The notes: generated by a model not told the origin, from the sequence alone. A stretch of 64,000 nucleotides of DNA from Nocardia higoensis NBRC 100133 (GCF_000308595.1 NZ_BAGA01000073.1:57915-121914); one strand, 5' to 3'; shown: positions 34,589 to 44,074, counted from the first letter of the stretch. Numbers and translations are program-made.

Positions 34589-35866
34589 ATGACCCCACCC
34601 CCCACGACCGATCCGGACCTGATCGTCTCCGGCCGGCCCGCTTCCACACACCTGAGGGATGTTCGCACGATTTCGCGCCGGATGGTCGGGCACTTCGTCC
34701 AGAACGTCGCGCCCTGCGGGACGCTGCCCGGCGAGGCGCTCAGCGGTGATGTGACCGCCGTCACCCGGGTGTGTCTCCAACTGGCGATGCGGATGCTCGA
34801 CGGCGACGAGATCGGCGAGGACATCGACAGCGTCGCCACCGCCGCCGCGGGCTGGGCGCGCGAGGGCATCCCGATCGACACCATCCAGCACGCCATCCAC
34901 GAAGGCTTCAAACTCAGCTTCGAGGTGATCCAATCCCAGGCCAGCGCACAGGATTACGAGAGCCTGGTGAAAGTCGCGCGCCGGTTCATGGAAATCCTCG
35001 ACACCGTGACTGCGGCCGTCTCCTCGGCCTACGTGCGCGAGCTGCGCGCGGTGGTGAGCGAGCATCACACCGCGGCGCACACGCTGACCTCGGCGTTGCT
35101 GGCGGGCAACAGCACCTCGACCATGGTGCGTGAATGCGGCATACCGCTGGCCGAGGAGTACCACGTTGTGGCGCTGGCCATTCCGCCGCACCGCGACGAG
35201 CGCAATCCGGCGCTGGACGCCGGTGTCGTGGCCAGGCGCAAACTGCGCAGACTGCAAGCGGAACTCGCGACCAGATGCGGCGAGACCGCCCTGTCACTGC
35301 TGAGCGTGGACGGCGGCACCGTCCTCATCCCGGTCCCCACCTGTGCCGACCGGGACCTCGACGAGCTGGTCGCCGGGTTGTCGACGGCCGCACAGGTGCC
35401 GGTCCGCGCGACCGTCGTGGCAGCCGCGCCCGCGGAGATCCCGCAGGCCGCCGACCAGGCGCACGAGCTGCTGGACATGGTGCATCGGATGCACTGCGAG
35501 TCGGGACTGTATCGATTCACCGACCTGGCGCTGGAGTACCAGCTCACGCGGCCCGGCCCGGCACTGGAGTTCCTGGGCGCGCTGCTCGATCCGCTCGAGG
35601 AGTACCCGGAGTTGCTGGAAACACTGCGCGTGCACATCGCCACCAACCTCAACCGGCAGCGCACGGCCAGACTGCTGCACGTGCACACCAACACCGTCGA
35701 CTACCGGCTCAAGCGGATCGGCCAGCTGATCGCCTTCGATCCGACCAAGCCGGCCGGCCTGTGGTATCTGCGATCGGCCCTGGTCGCCCGCACGCATCAC
35801 GTCAACGAACGCCCGGCGGCGCACGATTTCGCGGATTCCCCCGTGCGCATCGGCAGGCGCGCCTGA
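34589..35866 (+). CDS. PucR/CdaR-family helix-turn-helix regulator
   Basis: A 425-residue activator or repressor. The first 170 residues are a RsbRD-like N-terminal domain (ISRRMVGHFVQNVAPCGTLP). A CdaR GGDEF-like domain lies in the middle (residues 180-300). A C-terminal PucR HTH_30 (LRVHIATNLNRQRTARLLHV, HTNTVDYRLKRIGQLI) closes it. GGAAGGAA lies five bases before the ATG at 34589, preferred over 34538. Targets unknown; a neighbour is a TetR regulator. Confidence 0.85.
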   Translation: MTPPPTTDPDLIVSGRPASTHLRDVRTISRRMVGHFVQNVAPCGTLPGEALSGDVTAVTRVCLQLAMRMLDGDEIGEDIDSVATAAAGWAREGIPIDTIQHAIHEGFKLSFEVIQSQASAQDYESLVKVARRFMEILDTVTAAVSSAYVRELRAVVSEHHTAAHTLTSALLAGNSTSTMVRECGIPLAEEYHVVALAIPPHRDERNPALDAGVVARRKLRRLQAELATRCGETALSLLSVDGGTVLIPVPTCADRDLDELVAGLSTAAQVPVRATVVAAAPAEIPQAADQAHELLDMVHRMHCESGLYRFTDLALEYQLTRPGPALEFLGALLDPLEEYPELLETLRVHIATNLNRQRTARLLHVHTNTVDYRLKRIGQLIAFDPTKPAGLWYLRSALVARTHHVNERPAAHDFADSPVRIGRRA

Positions 35867-35870
35867 CTCC

Positions 35871-35899
35871 CGCCGGTCACCGTGGCACGGTGACCGGCG
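35871..35899. terminator. Hairpin between convergent genes
   Basis: CGCCGGTCACCGTG and CACGGTGACCGGCG are perfect inverted arms separated by one base. It lies just after the PucR stop and covers the last codons of the convergent GH1 gene, so it may terminate both. No T-run follows in either direction. Confidence 0.55.
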
Positions 35900-37199
35900 C
35901 CAGGCAGCCGGCGATCCCGTCGACCAGCGAGCACAGGCGCGGGTCGCGGGTGGGCCGGTAGTCGGCGGGGACGCCGCCCGCCCGGGTGATCTCGCGGTAG
36001 GCCGCCACGGCATCGGTGGGTCTGCGGGTAAGCGTCGGGTCGGTGCGCACGTCGACCGTGTAGAGGCCGAAACGCGTACGGTAGGAACCCCACTCGAAGT
36101 TGTCGGTCAGAGTCCAGTAGTTGTAACCCATCACAGTCATGCCGTCGGCTACGGCACGTTGCAGCCAGTAGGCGGTGTCGCGCAGGTGATCGGCGCGACC
36201 GTAGCCGTCGGCGCGCGGCTGCCCGTCATCGGTGGGCATGCCGTTCTCCACGATGTAGAGCGGTTTGCCGGGAAATGCTCGGGCGTAATGGCGCAGGGCG
36301 TAGTAGATGCCCTCGGCGTGCAACGGGTTCTTCCAGAGTTCCGCGATGCTCCACTCGCCGGTCAGCGCGTCGGGGGAGAGGCCGTAGTAGTAGTCGATCC
36401 CGATGTAGTCCAGCCGGGCGGCGATCTTGTCCAGCAGCGGCTTGTTGACGAGGTCTTCGACGGCCGGGATGTAGGGCACGTTGCTCGTGACCATCGCGCC
36501 GGGCTGCACGGCGTGGATATGGTCGTAGATCGCATTGTGCGCCTGGGCGATCCGGTCGTGCATGGCCGGCGCGTCGCCGGCCGCGAGACCACCGAGGGTC
36601 ACCTCCCTGACCTGGTAGACCATCGGCTCGTTGAAGGTCACCCACAGCGGATCGGCGTACGCGTAGCGGTCGACAACCCGGCGCGCGTTGGCGAGCCAGG
36701 ATGCCACCATCCCCGAATCGCCCCAGCCGCCGCGGTCCACCTGCCAACCCGGATACACCCAGTGGTCCAGCGTGATCATCGGCCGCATCCCCGCCGCCCG
36801 GATCGAGGCGACCACGTCGTCGTAGAACCGGAAACCTGCTTCGTCCCAGGTGTCCGGCGCGGGCTGCACCCGTGCCCATTCGATGCCGATGCGATACACC
36901 CGCACACCCAGTTCCGCGGCGAGCGCGATATCGGAACGGTACCGGCCGTGGAAATCCACCGAGTTCTGGTAAGGATCCTCGGTTCTTCCCCGGGCGACAT
37001 AGCGCGACCAGTTGCTGTCCGGGGCGTCCCCTTCGGATTGGAAGCCGGAAGAGGCCACGCCCCAGAGGAAATCCTGCCCGACCGGGGCGATCGCATCGGG
37101 TGCGGGCACGCTGCTCGCAGGCCCCGGATTGCCGCTGACGAGCAGAGTGAAGGTGGTCGCCAGGCCGGCGAGAGTCAGTCGGCGACGAGAAGACATCAT
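35877..37199 (-). CDS. Secreted glycoside hydrolase family 1 (beta-glucosidase-like)
   Basis: A 440-residue retaining beta-glycosidase. A signal peptide (SSRRRLTLAGLATTFTLLVS) directs it out of the cell, unusual as most GH1 enzymes are cytoplasmic. The (beta/alpha)8 barrel includes DFLWGVASSGFQSEG, EWARVQP, WVTFNEP with acid/base Glu191, and LYIVENGM with nucleophile Glu318; NYWTLTDNFEWGSYRTRFGL is the usual end. Two adjacent ATGs (37199, 37196) are possible starts. Substrate probably a beta-glucoside or lipid glycoside. It ends with CSLVDGIAGC, a possible disulphide. Confidence 0.9.
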   Translation of the reverse strand: MMSSRRRLTLAGLATTFTLLVSGNPGPASSVPAPDAIAPVGQDFLWGVASSGFQSEGDAPDSNWSRYVARGRTEDPYQNSVDFHGRYRSDIALAAELGVRVYRIGIEWARVQPAPDTWDEAGFRFYDDVVASIRAAGMRPMITLDHWVYPGWQVDRGGWGDSGMVASWLANARRVVDRYAYADPLWVTFNEPMVYQVREVTLGGLAAGDAPAMHDRIAQAHNAIYDHIHAVQPGAMVTSNVPYIPAVEDLVNKPLLDKIAARLDYIGIDYYYGLSPDALTGEWSIAELWKNPLHAEGIYYALRHYARAFPGKPLYIVENGMPTDDGQPRADGYGRADHLRDTAYWLQRAVADGMTVMGYNYWTLTDNFEWGSYRTRFGLYTVDVRTDPTLTRRPTDAVAAYREITRAGGVPADYRPTRDPRLCSLVDGIAGCLAPVTVPR

Positions 37200-37647
37200 G
37201 CTCCTGGTTCCGAGGCGGGGGAGTCCGGTCCTGGGCCGACGAATCCCATCCCGGCGGGGTAGGGGGTCACTTGCAAGGCAGTATTCCGCGCGGGGGAGTG
37301 CGGTGAGCCCGTCATCGGCAATTACGTTGTGGGGCAGCTGTTCTCGATGCGAGCCGGAGCTGCTCGCGATGTTGCGGGTGCCGGGACCGGTTCATCCGAG
37401 ATCGACAAAAGCCAATGTCGGTACGTAGATATGCGCATCTAACTATATAAATCCACCCTTCACCCACAACCCGAACCTCCGACCTCACGCCCAAAACAAA
37501 CAAAGACAAGCGGGGGCGGGGTCTGCAGTCCAGCCGAACTCGCAGTACCGCCACGAGAGTGGCAGACCGTTCTGTTGCGGCTGGACTGCCGGCGCGCGTG
37601 GTGACCGGTACGGTCGATTCCGACCGAGTGAAGATTCGACAGGTGGT
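37200..37647. other. Intergenic region with an AT-rich tract
   Basis: About 450 bases. The middle, roughly 37405-37510, is clearly lower in GC than its surroundings, with ATCTAACTATATAAATCC-like sequence. This could be a promoter region or a short insertion. No coding frame with homology, no inverted repeat strong enough to report, and no RNA gene was seen. Confidence 0.5.
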
Positions 37648-38343
37648 GTGCCGGCGATGGATCCATCGCGCTGTGTAGTGCTCGTGCCGGTGGGTGGCTA
37701 TATCGAGCCCGAGTGCGCGCGCGGGCTGCAGGAATTGGAGCGGCGTGGCTTTCCGGTTCGTCGGGTGCCGGGTTTCTCCGCTATCGACCAGGGACGCAGC
37801 CAGATGGCCACCGACGCTCTGGCGGACGGGTTCGACGAGCTCATGTGGATCGACTCGGACATCGGCTTCGATCCGGATGCCGTGGATCTGCTGCGTTCCC
37901 ACGACCTGGCGCTGGTGTCGGGTATCTATCCGAAGAAGGGGCTGCGTGAACTGGCGTGCAGTCTCATGCCGGACACCGAGCGGATCGACTTCGGGGAAGC
38001 CGGTGGTCTGCTCGAGATCCGCTATGCGGCCGCCGGATTCTTGTACACCCGGCGAGAGCTCTACGAGAAGATGGCCGTGCACGAAGGCCTGCCGGTCTGC
38101 AATCGACGGTTCGGACGCGGCACCGTCCCGTATTTCCTGCCGCTGCTACTGCCGCAGGGAAAGCGTGACCACTGGTATCTGGGCGAGGATTACGCGTTCT
38201 GCGAGCGCGCTCGCCGCAGTGGGTTCGGCGTCTTCGCCGACACCCGAATCCGGCTGGAGCACATCGGCCGCCACGGTTACACCTGGGAGGACGCGGGCAG
38301 CACACGCGATCGGTTCGCGACCTATACGTTCTACGTGACCTAG
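37648..38343 (+). CDS. Orphan GT-A-type glycosyltransferase-like protein
   Basis: A 231-residue soluble protein. It begins VVLVPVGGYIEPECARGLQE, then LMWIDSDIGFDPDAVDLL, where DSD resembles the metal-binding DxD of GT-A transferases. GEDYAFCERARRSGFGVFAD is the typical acceptor/base region. Acceptor and sugar unknown. Two starts exist: GTG at 37648 and ATG at 37657. It has no neighbour of related function and the 450-base AT-richer region before it may hold its promoter. Confidence 0.6.
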   Translation: MPAMDPSRCVVLVPVGGYIEPECARGLQELERRGFPVRRVPGFSAIDQGRSQMATDALADGFDELMWIDSDIGFDPDAVDLLRSHDLALVSGIYPKKGLRELACSLMPDTERIDFGEAGGLLEIRYAAAGFLYTRRELYEKMAVHEGLPVCNRRFGRGTVPYFLPLLLPQGKRDHWYLGEDYAFCERARRSGFGVFADTRIRLEHIGRHGYTWEDAGSTRDRFATYTFYVT

Positions 38344-38377
38344 CCACCGGTGCGTTGCCGGAGTGCCGACCGGCGCG

Positions 38378-39094
38378 CTACCGGGCCTCGGTCAAGGTGG
38401 CGTGGACGTAGTTGTGGTCGGAGCGGTCGCCGCTGTTGTCGACATCGGCGTCGGCGATCCGCAGCCCTCGGACGACGATGTGGTCGATGTCGCGGGAGCG
38501 GCCCGGTTCCGACCGGGGGCGGGTCGGCCGGGCGGAAGCGGGGAGTGTGGCGACGGTGAATTCGGGCAGGTGCGCGGCCACGGCTTCGCGGGAGGTGTTG
38601 AAGTCGCCGAGGATGACCATGGGAGTTCCGGGGTGGGCGCGGGCGAAGCGGGCCAGGCGGTCGAGCTGGCCGCGATTGCGCCGGGCCCCGCTGAGATGCG
38701 TTGCCACCACTATCGGTTCGCCGACCTGGACGGCGAGGACGCCTTTGCCGGGATCGTCGGGGAATGCTTCGGCGGCGATCTTCCGGGCGGGCTGGTCGAG
38801 GATCAGCACCAGGTACTCCGCGGGCTCGGTGAGTTCGGCGGCGACCCGCCGCGGCGTGGGCATGCGGGGATAGCGGAAGTGCAGCACGGTGCGGTCGGGA
38901 AGGGCTATGCGCAGGCTGTTGAGCAGATCGCCGCTGACCTCCTGGAGGGCGATGATCTGCTCGGGTCTGCCCGCGATCCATTCGGTGACCGCGGTGATGC
39001 GCGCGGCTTCGTCCGGCCACCGCTGCGGCGCCTCCTCACCCCAATTGTCGGCGTGGATGCGGTGCAGGACGTTCCAGGTGGCGACCGTGATCAT
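38378..39094 (-). CDS. Endonuclease/exonuclease/phosphatase-fold protein
   Basis: A 238-residue hydrolase of the EEP superfamily. The metal and catalytic residues are in ATWNVLH (Asn), IALQEVS (Glu), VVATHLSG, VILGDFNTS (Asp-Asn) and SDHNYVHATL (terminal Asp-His). Cytoplasmic. Could act on nucleic acid or phospho-compounds. TAGCAT lies nine bases before the ATG. It is divergent from the F420-type gene at 39174. Confidence 0.85.
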   Translation of the reverse strand: MITVATWNVLHRIHADNWGEEAPQRWPDEAARITAVTEWIAGRPEQIIALQEVSGDLLNSLRIALPDRTVLHFRYPRMPTPRRVAAELTEPAEYLVLILDQPARKIAAEAFPDDPGKGVLAVQVGEPIVVATHLSGARRNRGQLDRLARFARAHPGTPMVILGDFNTSREAVAAHLPEFTVATLPASARPTRPRSEPGRSRDIDHIVVRGLRIADADVDNSGDRSDHNYVHATLTEAR

Positions 39095-39173
39095 CGTGAA
39101 CCGATGCTACCGATTCGTGCGCGCTCGTCGCGGTTCCCGGTGTGTGGCGGGCGAATCGTGCCAAGATGGCGAA

Positions 39174-39689
39174 ATGGCCGCGAACCCGTTGCCCAGGATT
39201 GCCCGTCGGCTCGCGCAGTGGCGGTGGGTGATGCGCACCGGCCCGGTGGTGATGCGGTTGGAACGGCTGTCCCGGCGATTGAGCGGCGGCCGTATGGGGG
39301 TGCTCGATCTTGCCGGCCTGCCTGCTCTGGAACTGACGGTGCCAGGCCGCAAGACGGGCATAGCGCGGACCACCGCGCTGCTGTATGTGCCGCTGGACGG
39401 GGACTATCTCGTTCTGGGATCGAACTGGGGCAAGCCTGCCCACCCGGTGTGGTCGGCGAATCTGCGCGCTGCCGAGACCGCTGTCGTGCACGCCGGTGGT
39501 GAGCGGTTCCGGGTCCGGGTCGTGGAGGTGACCGGTCCGCGCCGGAGGGAACTGTGGGACCGGGCGGTGCGCTATTGGCCGGGTTACGCGATGGAGTGCG
39601 AGCTTTCGGGTGGGCGCGAGTTCCGGATGTTCGAATTGCGGCGGATCTACGGCGCTGGAGAGTCCGGTGCGGCAAGTTCGACCGAGTGA
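39174..39689 (+). CDS. F420-dependent (DDN-like) nitroreductase family protein
   Basis: A 171-residue protein of the deazaflavin-dependent nitroreductase family (PF04075). LELTVPGRKTGIARTTALLY is the diagnostic segment, followed by LVLGSNWGKPAHPVWSANLR. Such proteins bind F420 and reduce quinones or nitro compounds. It is a single soluble domain; a short N-terminal helix may touch the membrane. No Shine-Dalgarno; CAAGAT lies six bases before the ATG. It implies that the organism makes F420. Confidence 0.85.
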   Translation: MAANPLPRIARRLAQWRWVMRTGPVVMRLERLSRRLSGGRMGVLDLAGLPALELTVPGRKTGIARTTALLYVPLDGDYLVLGSNWGKPAHPVWSANLRAAETAVVHAGGERFRVRVVEVTGPRRRELWDRAVRYWPGYAMECELSGGREFRMFELRRIYGAGESGAASSTE

Positions 39690-39849
39690 GCGCGGATCAC
39701 GTCGAGGACTTCCGGTAGCGAGGTATATCCGTCGGAGGCCAGGAAGTGCCCGGCACCGGTAGGTCGGGGCGCGGCTGTGGCGGCGGCGACACGCAGGGGG
39801 CAGGCTGGAGAGGGAACTGGATCGGGCTGCTCTCTAGGAGATGACGACG

Positions 39850-40128
39850 ATGATGTTCTGGTACGGCCACGACATGAGCGGATGGGGATACGCCTGGATG
39901 AGCATCGGGACGGTGCTGTTCTGGGCGCTGCTGATCGCGGGCATCGTGCTGTTGGTCAGATACGCCATGGCGTCCGACAGCCGTCAGCCGCCCGCGCCGC
40001 CCGGGCCGCCGCCCTTCGGTCCGGAGCAGGTTCTGGCCGATCGGTTCGCTCGCGGTGAGATCGACCGAGACGAGTATCTGGACCGGTTGAACACTCTGCG
40101 CGGGCCCGGTGCGCCTCCACCCCGGTAG
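39850..40128 (+). CDS. SHOCT-domain small membrane protein
   Basis: A 92-residue protein. One helix (SIGTVLFWALLIAGIVLLVR), a proline-rich linker and a C-terminal SHOCT domain (LADRFARGEIDRDEYLDRLN). The ATG at 39850 has AGGAG nine bases before it; three residues longer if the ATG at 39841, directly abutting that sequence, is used. Function unknown. Confidence 0.75.
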   Translation: MMFWYGHDMSGWGYAWMSIGTVLFWALLIAGIVLLVRYAMASDSRQPPAPPGPPPFGPEQVLADRFARGEIDRDEYLDRLNTLRGPGAPPPR

Positions 40129-40325
40129 GCGGTAGCCCGATGTCCGGGATGCCGTTGCCTGAGTCGATCGTGACGGCGGGCGGTATCGGAGGCATGCGGT
40201 ATTCGTCGGCTCTGGTCGCCTCGCGGCAGCCCCCGGCGTATGTGGATCGGCGACGGACAGCGGGGATTCGGGGTGGTCGGTCAGGCGGGCCGAGCGTCGC
40301 GTGCCAGCGCACACCAGGTGGTAGT

Positions 40326-41531
40326 TCAGAGTCCGAGTTTGGTGACGGCGTTGTCCTGGAGTGGGTCGGCGGTGCGGATGTAGCCGTGCACGGTGCGCGG
40401 GTTGGACCAGCGTCCTTGGCGCATGATCTCACGGTCGCCTGCGCCGCCGAGCGCGGCTTGGGTGGCGAAGCCCGCGCGCAGGGAGTGGCCGGAGAACAGA
40501 GCCGGGTCGAGTCCGGCGCGGGCGGCGTAGCGTTTGACGAGCTCGGCGATGGCGCGACCGGACATGGGGCGCTCACCGATATGGCCGTGGCGGGTGATGG
40601 TGGGCAGCAGGGGCTTTTGGTCGTATTCGGCGGGTAGGCCGGTGAAGCTGTGGCAGCGGTGGATGGCGGCGTCGGGGCGCGGGCCGCGGCAGTGCTCCTG
40701 GACCGCGGCTGTTCCGCCGCGGTGGTGGGTTTGCAGGATTCGCAGCCAGTCGGCGTAGGCGCAGACCGGGCAGGTGTGCGGATGGCGGCCGCGGGGCAGG
40801 GCGACGCGGTGTTCGGCGGTGCCGGTGGGGTCGGTTTTGGTGGTGGGGAGGTGAATGAGCAACAGCGGTTCGCCGGTGCTGTGGTCGGTGCGCACTTCGA
40901 TGTCGCCGATGCGGAGTCCGGCGAGTTCGCTGCGCCGGAGGGCGCCCGCGAAGCCGACGAGCAAGGCCAGGGCGTCGCGGCGGCGGGCGGGTTCGGTGGG
41001 CCAGCCGGGTTCGGGCAGGCCGTCGAGGAGTTGTTCGAGGGTGTGCAGCAGGACGGGGCGTTTTCTGGTGGGCGCGGTGCGCCGGGTGCGGCGGATGCCG
41101 CGCAGGGTCAGGCGCACGACATCGGAGCGGGTGGGGGAGGCGAGGCCGTTGGCGGCGTGCACCGCGGCGATGGCGGCCGATTTGCGTTCGAGGGTGGCGG
41201 GGCTGAAGGCCCAGCCGCCGTCTTCGCGGGTGGCGTCGGCGGCGGCGGCGAGGTAGACGGCGACGTCGAGGGGTTCGGCGGGCAGCGCTTGGCGCCCTTC
41301 GCCCGCGCACCATGCGGCCCATGCGATCCAGTCGGTTCGGTAGGCGCGCAGGGTGTTCGGCGATTGTGAGGCTTCGAGGTAGCGGCCGAGCGCGCCTGCC
41401 TGCCCGTCGTCGAACCGTTCGCGCACCAGGCGCAGGGCGGCCGTGTCGACGAGCACGCTGCCCACACCGCGGCGGAGTTCACCGCGCACGGAATCCGGTA
41501 GCGCGACGACTGTCGCCGATTCTGTCGTCAC
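40326..41531 (-). CDS. Cre-like tyrosine recombinase
   Basis: A 401-residue site-specific recombinase. The N-terminal SAM-like domain is residues 40-150 (QSPNTLRAYRTDWIAWAAWC). The catalytic domain has Arg200 in GALRRSELAGL, Lys232 in TTKTDP, His349 and Arg352 in GHSLRAGFAT, Trp375 in GRWSNP and the nucleophile Tyr384 in VHGYIR. Trp in place of the second His, nine residues before Tyr, is the arrangement of Cre. A CPVC pair (254-257) and a following histidine-rich stretch suggest a metal site. No excisionase or phage gene adjoins. A 41-bp lox-like repeat lies 4 kb away (45574). Confidence 0.9.
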   Translation of the reverse strand: MTTESATVVALPDSVRGELRRGVGSVLVDTAALRLVRERFDDGQAGALGRYLEASQSPNTLRAYRTDWIAWAAWCAGEGRQALPAEPLDVAVYLAAAADATREDGGWAFSPATLERKSAAIAAVHAANGLASPTRSDVVRLTLRGIRRTRRTAPTRKRPVLLHTLEQLLDGLPEPGWPTEPARRRDALALLVGFAGALRRSELAGLRIGDIEVRTDHSTGEPLLLIHLPTTKTDPTGTAEHRVALPRGRHPHTCPVCAYADWLRILQTHHRGGTAAVQEHCRGPRPDAAIHRCHSFTGLPAEYDQKPLLPTITRHGHIGERPMSGRAIAELVKRYAARAGLDPALFSGHSLRAGFATQAALGGAGDREIMRQGRWSNPRTVHGYIRTADPLQDNAVTKLGL

Positions 41532-41585
41532 GCGCTCTCCTTCATGATCGTCGTGGGCAAGGGTTTCGCCGGTGCTGTGACGCGA

Positions 41586-41615
41586 GTTGCCCCGACCTGC
41601 CGTGGTCGGGGCAAC
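41586..41615. terminator. Hairpin after the LLM oxidoreductase gene
   Basis: GTTGCCCCGACC and GGTCGGGGCAAC are perfect 12-base inverted arms around six bases. It is in the 136-base gap downstream of the F420-type gene (minus strand). It lacks a T-run, which is common in high-GC actinobacteria. Confidence 0.55.
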
Positions 41616-41667
41616 GTCATGTGGGTGGGTGGTGTTCGGCGGCCGGGTGCGCCGACGGGCCTCCGTC

Positions 41668-42579
41668 TCAGCCCTTCAGGCTGGTGAGCAGTTTGCGGGT
41701 GCGTCCGGCGGCTTCGCCGCTGTCGAAGACGATGCCGACGAATTCGGTGGCGCCCGCGTCGAATACGCCGCGGACGCGTTCGGCGACCTGTTCCTCGGTG
41801 CCGACGATGGCCATGTCGGCGGGGCCGGTGACGCCTTCGCGGTCCATCATGGCGCGATAGGACGGGAGGCTGCCGTACATCCTGAAGACCTTGCCCGCGC
41901 GTTCGCGTGCGGCTTCGGGTTCGTCGGTGACCAGGACCGGGAGGGCGCAGACGATGCGCGGCGCGGTGCGGCCCGCGGCGTCGGCGGCCGCGGTGATGGT
42001 GGGGGCGATGTGCTCGCGGATGGTGGTGGGGCCGGTCATCCAGAGGATGGTGCCGTCGGTGGCTCGCCCGGCCAGTTTCAGCATCTGTTCGCCGAGTGCG
42101 GCGACGAGGACCGGGATGCGGCCCGCGTCGGGCACGGTGAGAGCCAGGTTGGCGGTGACGGTCTCGCCGGTGACCGACACCGGGTTGCCGTCGAGCAGCG
42201 GGTTCAGCACGTCGAGGTATTCGCGCATGTGCCGGACGGGGCGACCGAAGTCGTAGCCGTACATGTTCTCGATGACGATCTTGTGGGACAGGCCGATGCC
42301 GAGGGTGAGCCGGTCGGGTCCGACGGCGAGGGCGGTGCTGCGCGCCTGCTGGGCGAGGGCACCGGGGTGGCGCGGGTAGGTGGGGACGACGGCGGTGCCG
42401 ATGGGGATTTCCGGGACCCGGCTGCCTGCGATGGCGAGGGCGGTGAGCGCGTCGACGCCGAAGACGTGCGGCAGCCATGCCGAGTCGAACCCGTCGTCGG
42501 CGGCCCGGCGCAGTTCGTCGGTGAACAGGCGCAGGCTGTCGGGGCCGGGGTGTTCGTTCAGCAGGATTCCGATCCGCAC
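41668..42579 (-). CDS. LLM-class F420-dependent oxidoreductase
   Basis: A 303-residue luciferase-like monooxygenase-family protein. MRIGILLNEHPGPDSLRLFT begins the (beta/alpha)8 barrel. GTAVVPTYPRHPGALAQQA and LTLGIGLSHKIVIENMYGYD are characteristic of the actinobacterial TIGR03564-type F420 proteins. VLVAALGEQMLKLAG and GTEEQVAERVRGVFDAG are typical too. Likely reduces or oxidises a small molecule with F420H2. It is single and not in an operon; its start is divergent from the methyltransferase gene. Confidence 0.85.
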   Translation of the reverse strand: MRIGILLNEHPGPDSLRLFTDELRRAADDGFDSAWLPHVFGVDALTALAIAGSRVPEIPIGTAVVPTYPRHPGALAQQARSTALAVGPDRLTLGIGLSHKIVIENMYGYDFGRPVRHMREYLDVLNPLLDGNPVSVTGETVTANLALTVPDAGRIPVLVAALGEQMLKLAGRATDGTILWMTGPTTIREHIAPTITAAADAAGRTAPRIVCALPVLVTDEPEAARERAGKVFRMYGSLPSYRAMMDREGVTGPADMAIVGTEEQVAERVRGVFDAGATEFVGIVFDSGEAAGRTRKLLTSLKG

Positions 42580-42952
42580 GGCGTCTCCTTCTCGTGGTCC
42601 CGGTGGGGGAGTCCGATCTTGGTACTTGCCCGAAGCCTACGCGTCGGCTCGTCCCCGTCGTGGGGCATCGGCTACCAGTACTGCGCGATGCGTGGTGTGG
42701 CGGTCGGGGATGCCGACGGGGTGGTTTGCCCACGGCGCGGAGCCTGTGGGATTGTGGTGCGTCATCTCTGTGAAAGGGCTGGTCGTGACGCTCGGCATGG
42801 TGCTCGGTGATCCCTCTTCTCGCGCTTCGACGCGGGAGCGGTAGCCTCGCCTGCCCTGAACGCACGTGCCTCGCGCTGGCGCGCGGGTCGTTGCTCCTGC
42901 TCCTCGTCGAAGTGATCTGCACGTTCCCGCACGCGATCACGAGGAGTACCTG
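42580..42952. other. Divergent intergenic region
   Basis: Between the F420 gene and the methyltransferase. A TAGCCT (about 42843-42848) could be a -10 for the rightward gene. No gene, repeat or RNA was recognised. Confidence 0.4.
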
Positions 42953-44074
42953 GTGTCGACGATCCGATGGACCGAGACGAGCACGGCCCGTTCCGCCCGA
43001 TGGCATTCCGAGAGCGCCGCACCGCCGCCCAGGCAGGTCGTCGGCGTGGACGACAGCATGAAGGCCGGCATCGCCTACCGGTTGGCCTGCGAAGGCACCG
43101 ACCTGTTGTGGCGGGGCGACTTCCACAACGGCCGTCAGTTGTTGCGGGCGCTGGGTCGCCGCGTCGACCGCAAACCTGCCGGGCGAGGCGACAGCCCGGC
43201 CGAGTCCTTCCACCTGCATCGTCGGTCGCGTAACCACCGGGCGCGCGTGCTGGGCAGGTTGCTGGTTCTGCTGGACGACGATTACCGCCTGGATCTGCGT
43301 AGAGCTCCCGACGTGCGGGTGGCCTGCGCCGAGGCCTACGGGCCGTCCGGCGAGCCGCTGGCGGTCTCGTTGACCGAGTTGCTGGGGGTGATCGGGGCGC
43401 ATCAGTGGCGGAGCAAGGGGGTGCGGGTGCCTGCTCTGGATGCGCGAATCCACCCGCACTACGGTGTGTTCTCCCCGGTCAGGGGTGAGTACGTCGATCT
43501 CGTCGCCGGTGCGCCGCTGCCCGCGTCGGGCACCGCTCGGGTCGCCTTCGACCTCGGCACGGGGACGGGTGTGCTCGCGGCCGTGCTGGCGCACCGCGGT
43601 TTCGGCCGTATCGTCTGCACGGACATCAGCCCGCGCGCTCTGGCTTGTGCCCGGGAGAACGTCGGCAGGCTGCGCCTGACCGACCGCATCGATGTCCACG
43701 GTCCGGCCCTTTACCCCGACGGTCGGGCCGACCTCGTCGTCTGTAATCCGCCGTGGATCCCCGCGCGGCCCACCTCCACCGTGGAGCAGGGCGTCTACGA
43801 CCCGGACAGCGACATGCTGCGTGGCTTTCTGGACGGACTCGCCGATCATCTCGAACCGGGTGGCGAAGGCTGGCTCGTCTTGTCGGACCTGGCCGAACAC
43901 CTGGGTCTGCGGTCACGTGGTGATCTGCTGAACGCGATCGCGGCGGCGGGGTTGCGGGTGGTGGACCGGATCGACACCGGTCCGGCGCATCCGCGAGCGC
44001 GGGACACCGCCGACCCGCTGCATTCGGCGCGGGCTGCGGAAGTCACGTCGCTGTGGCGTCTGGCCGTCCGCTGA
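42953..44074 (+). CDS. HemK-like SAM-dependent methyltransferase
   Basis: A 373-residue protein. The second half is a methyltransferase with motif I VAFDLGTGTGVLAAVLAHRG, IVCTDISPRALACARENV, and the substrate-side NPPW (VVCNPPWIPARPTS), typical of N-methyltransferases such as HemK/RlmG-like enzymes. The N-terminal 150 residues are basic and may bind RNA or protein. GAGGAG lies six bases before the GTG at 42953. Target unknown. Confidence 0.8.
   Translation: MSTIRWTETSTARSARWHSESAAPPPRQVVGVDDSMKAGIAYRLACEGTDLLWRGDFHNGRQLLRALGRRVDRKPAGRGDSPAESFHLHRRSRNHRARVLGRLLVLLDDDYRLDLRRAPDVRVACAEAYGPSGEPLAVSLTELLGVIGAHQWRSKGVRVPALDARIHPHYGVFSPVRGEYVDLVAGAPLPASGTARVAFDLGTGTGVLAAVLAHRGFGRIVCTDISPRALACARENVGRLRLTDRIDVHGPALYPDGRADLVVCNPPWIPARPTSTVEQGVYDPDSDMLRGFLDGLADHLEPGGEGWLVLSDLAEHLGLRSRGDLLNAIAAAGLRVVDRIDTGPAHPRARDTADPLHSARAAEVTSLWRLAVR

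Noticed and set aside
37405..37510. A riboswitch or RNA gene in the AT-richer tract
   Set aside because: No conserved helices or known aptamer pattern; only the base composition is unusual.
40326..41531. Integrated phage or conjugative element around the tyrosine recombinase
   Set aside because: No excisionase, replication, capsid or transfer genes and no flanking att-like direct repeats were seen.
41528..43900. A leftward 790-codon frame spanning the F420 gene start and the methyltransferase
   Set aside because: It crosses a divergent promoter region and reads as Arg/Pro/His-rich shadow.
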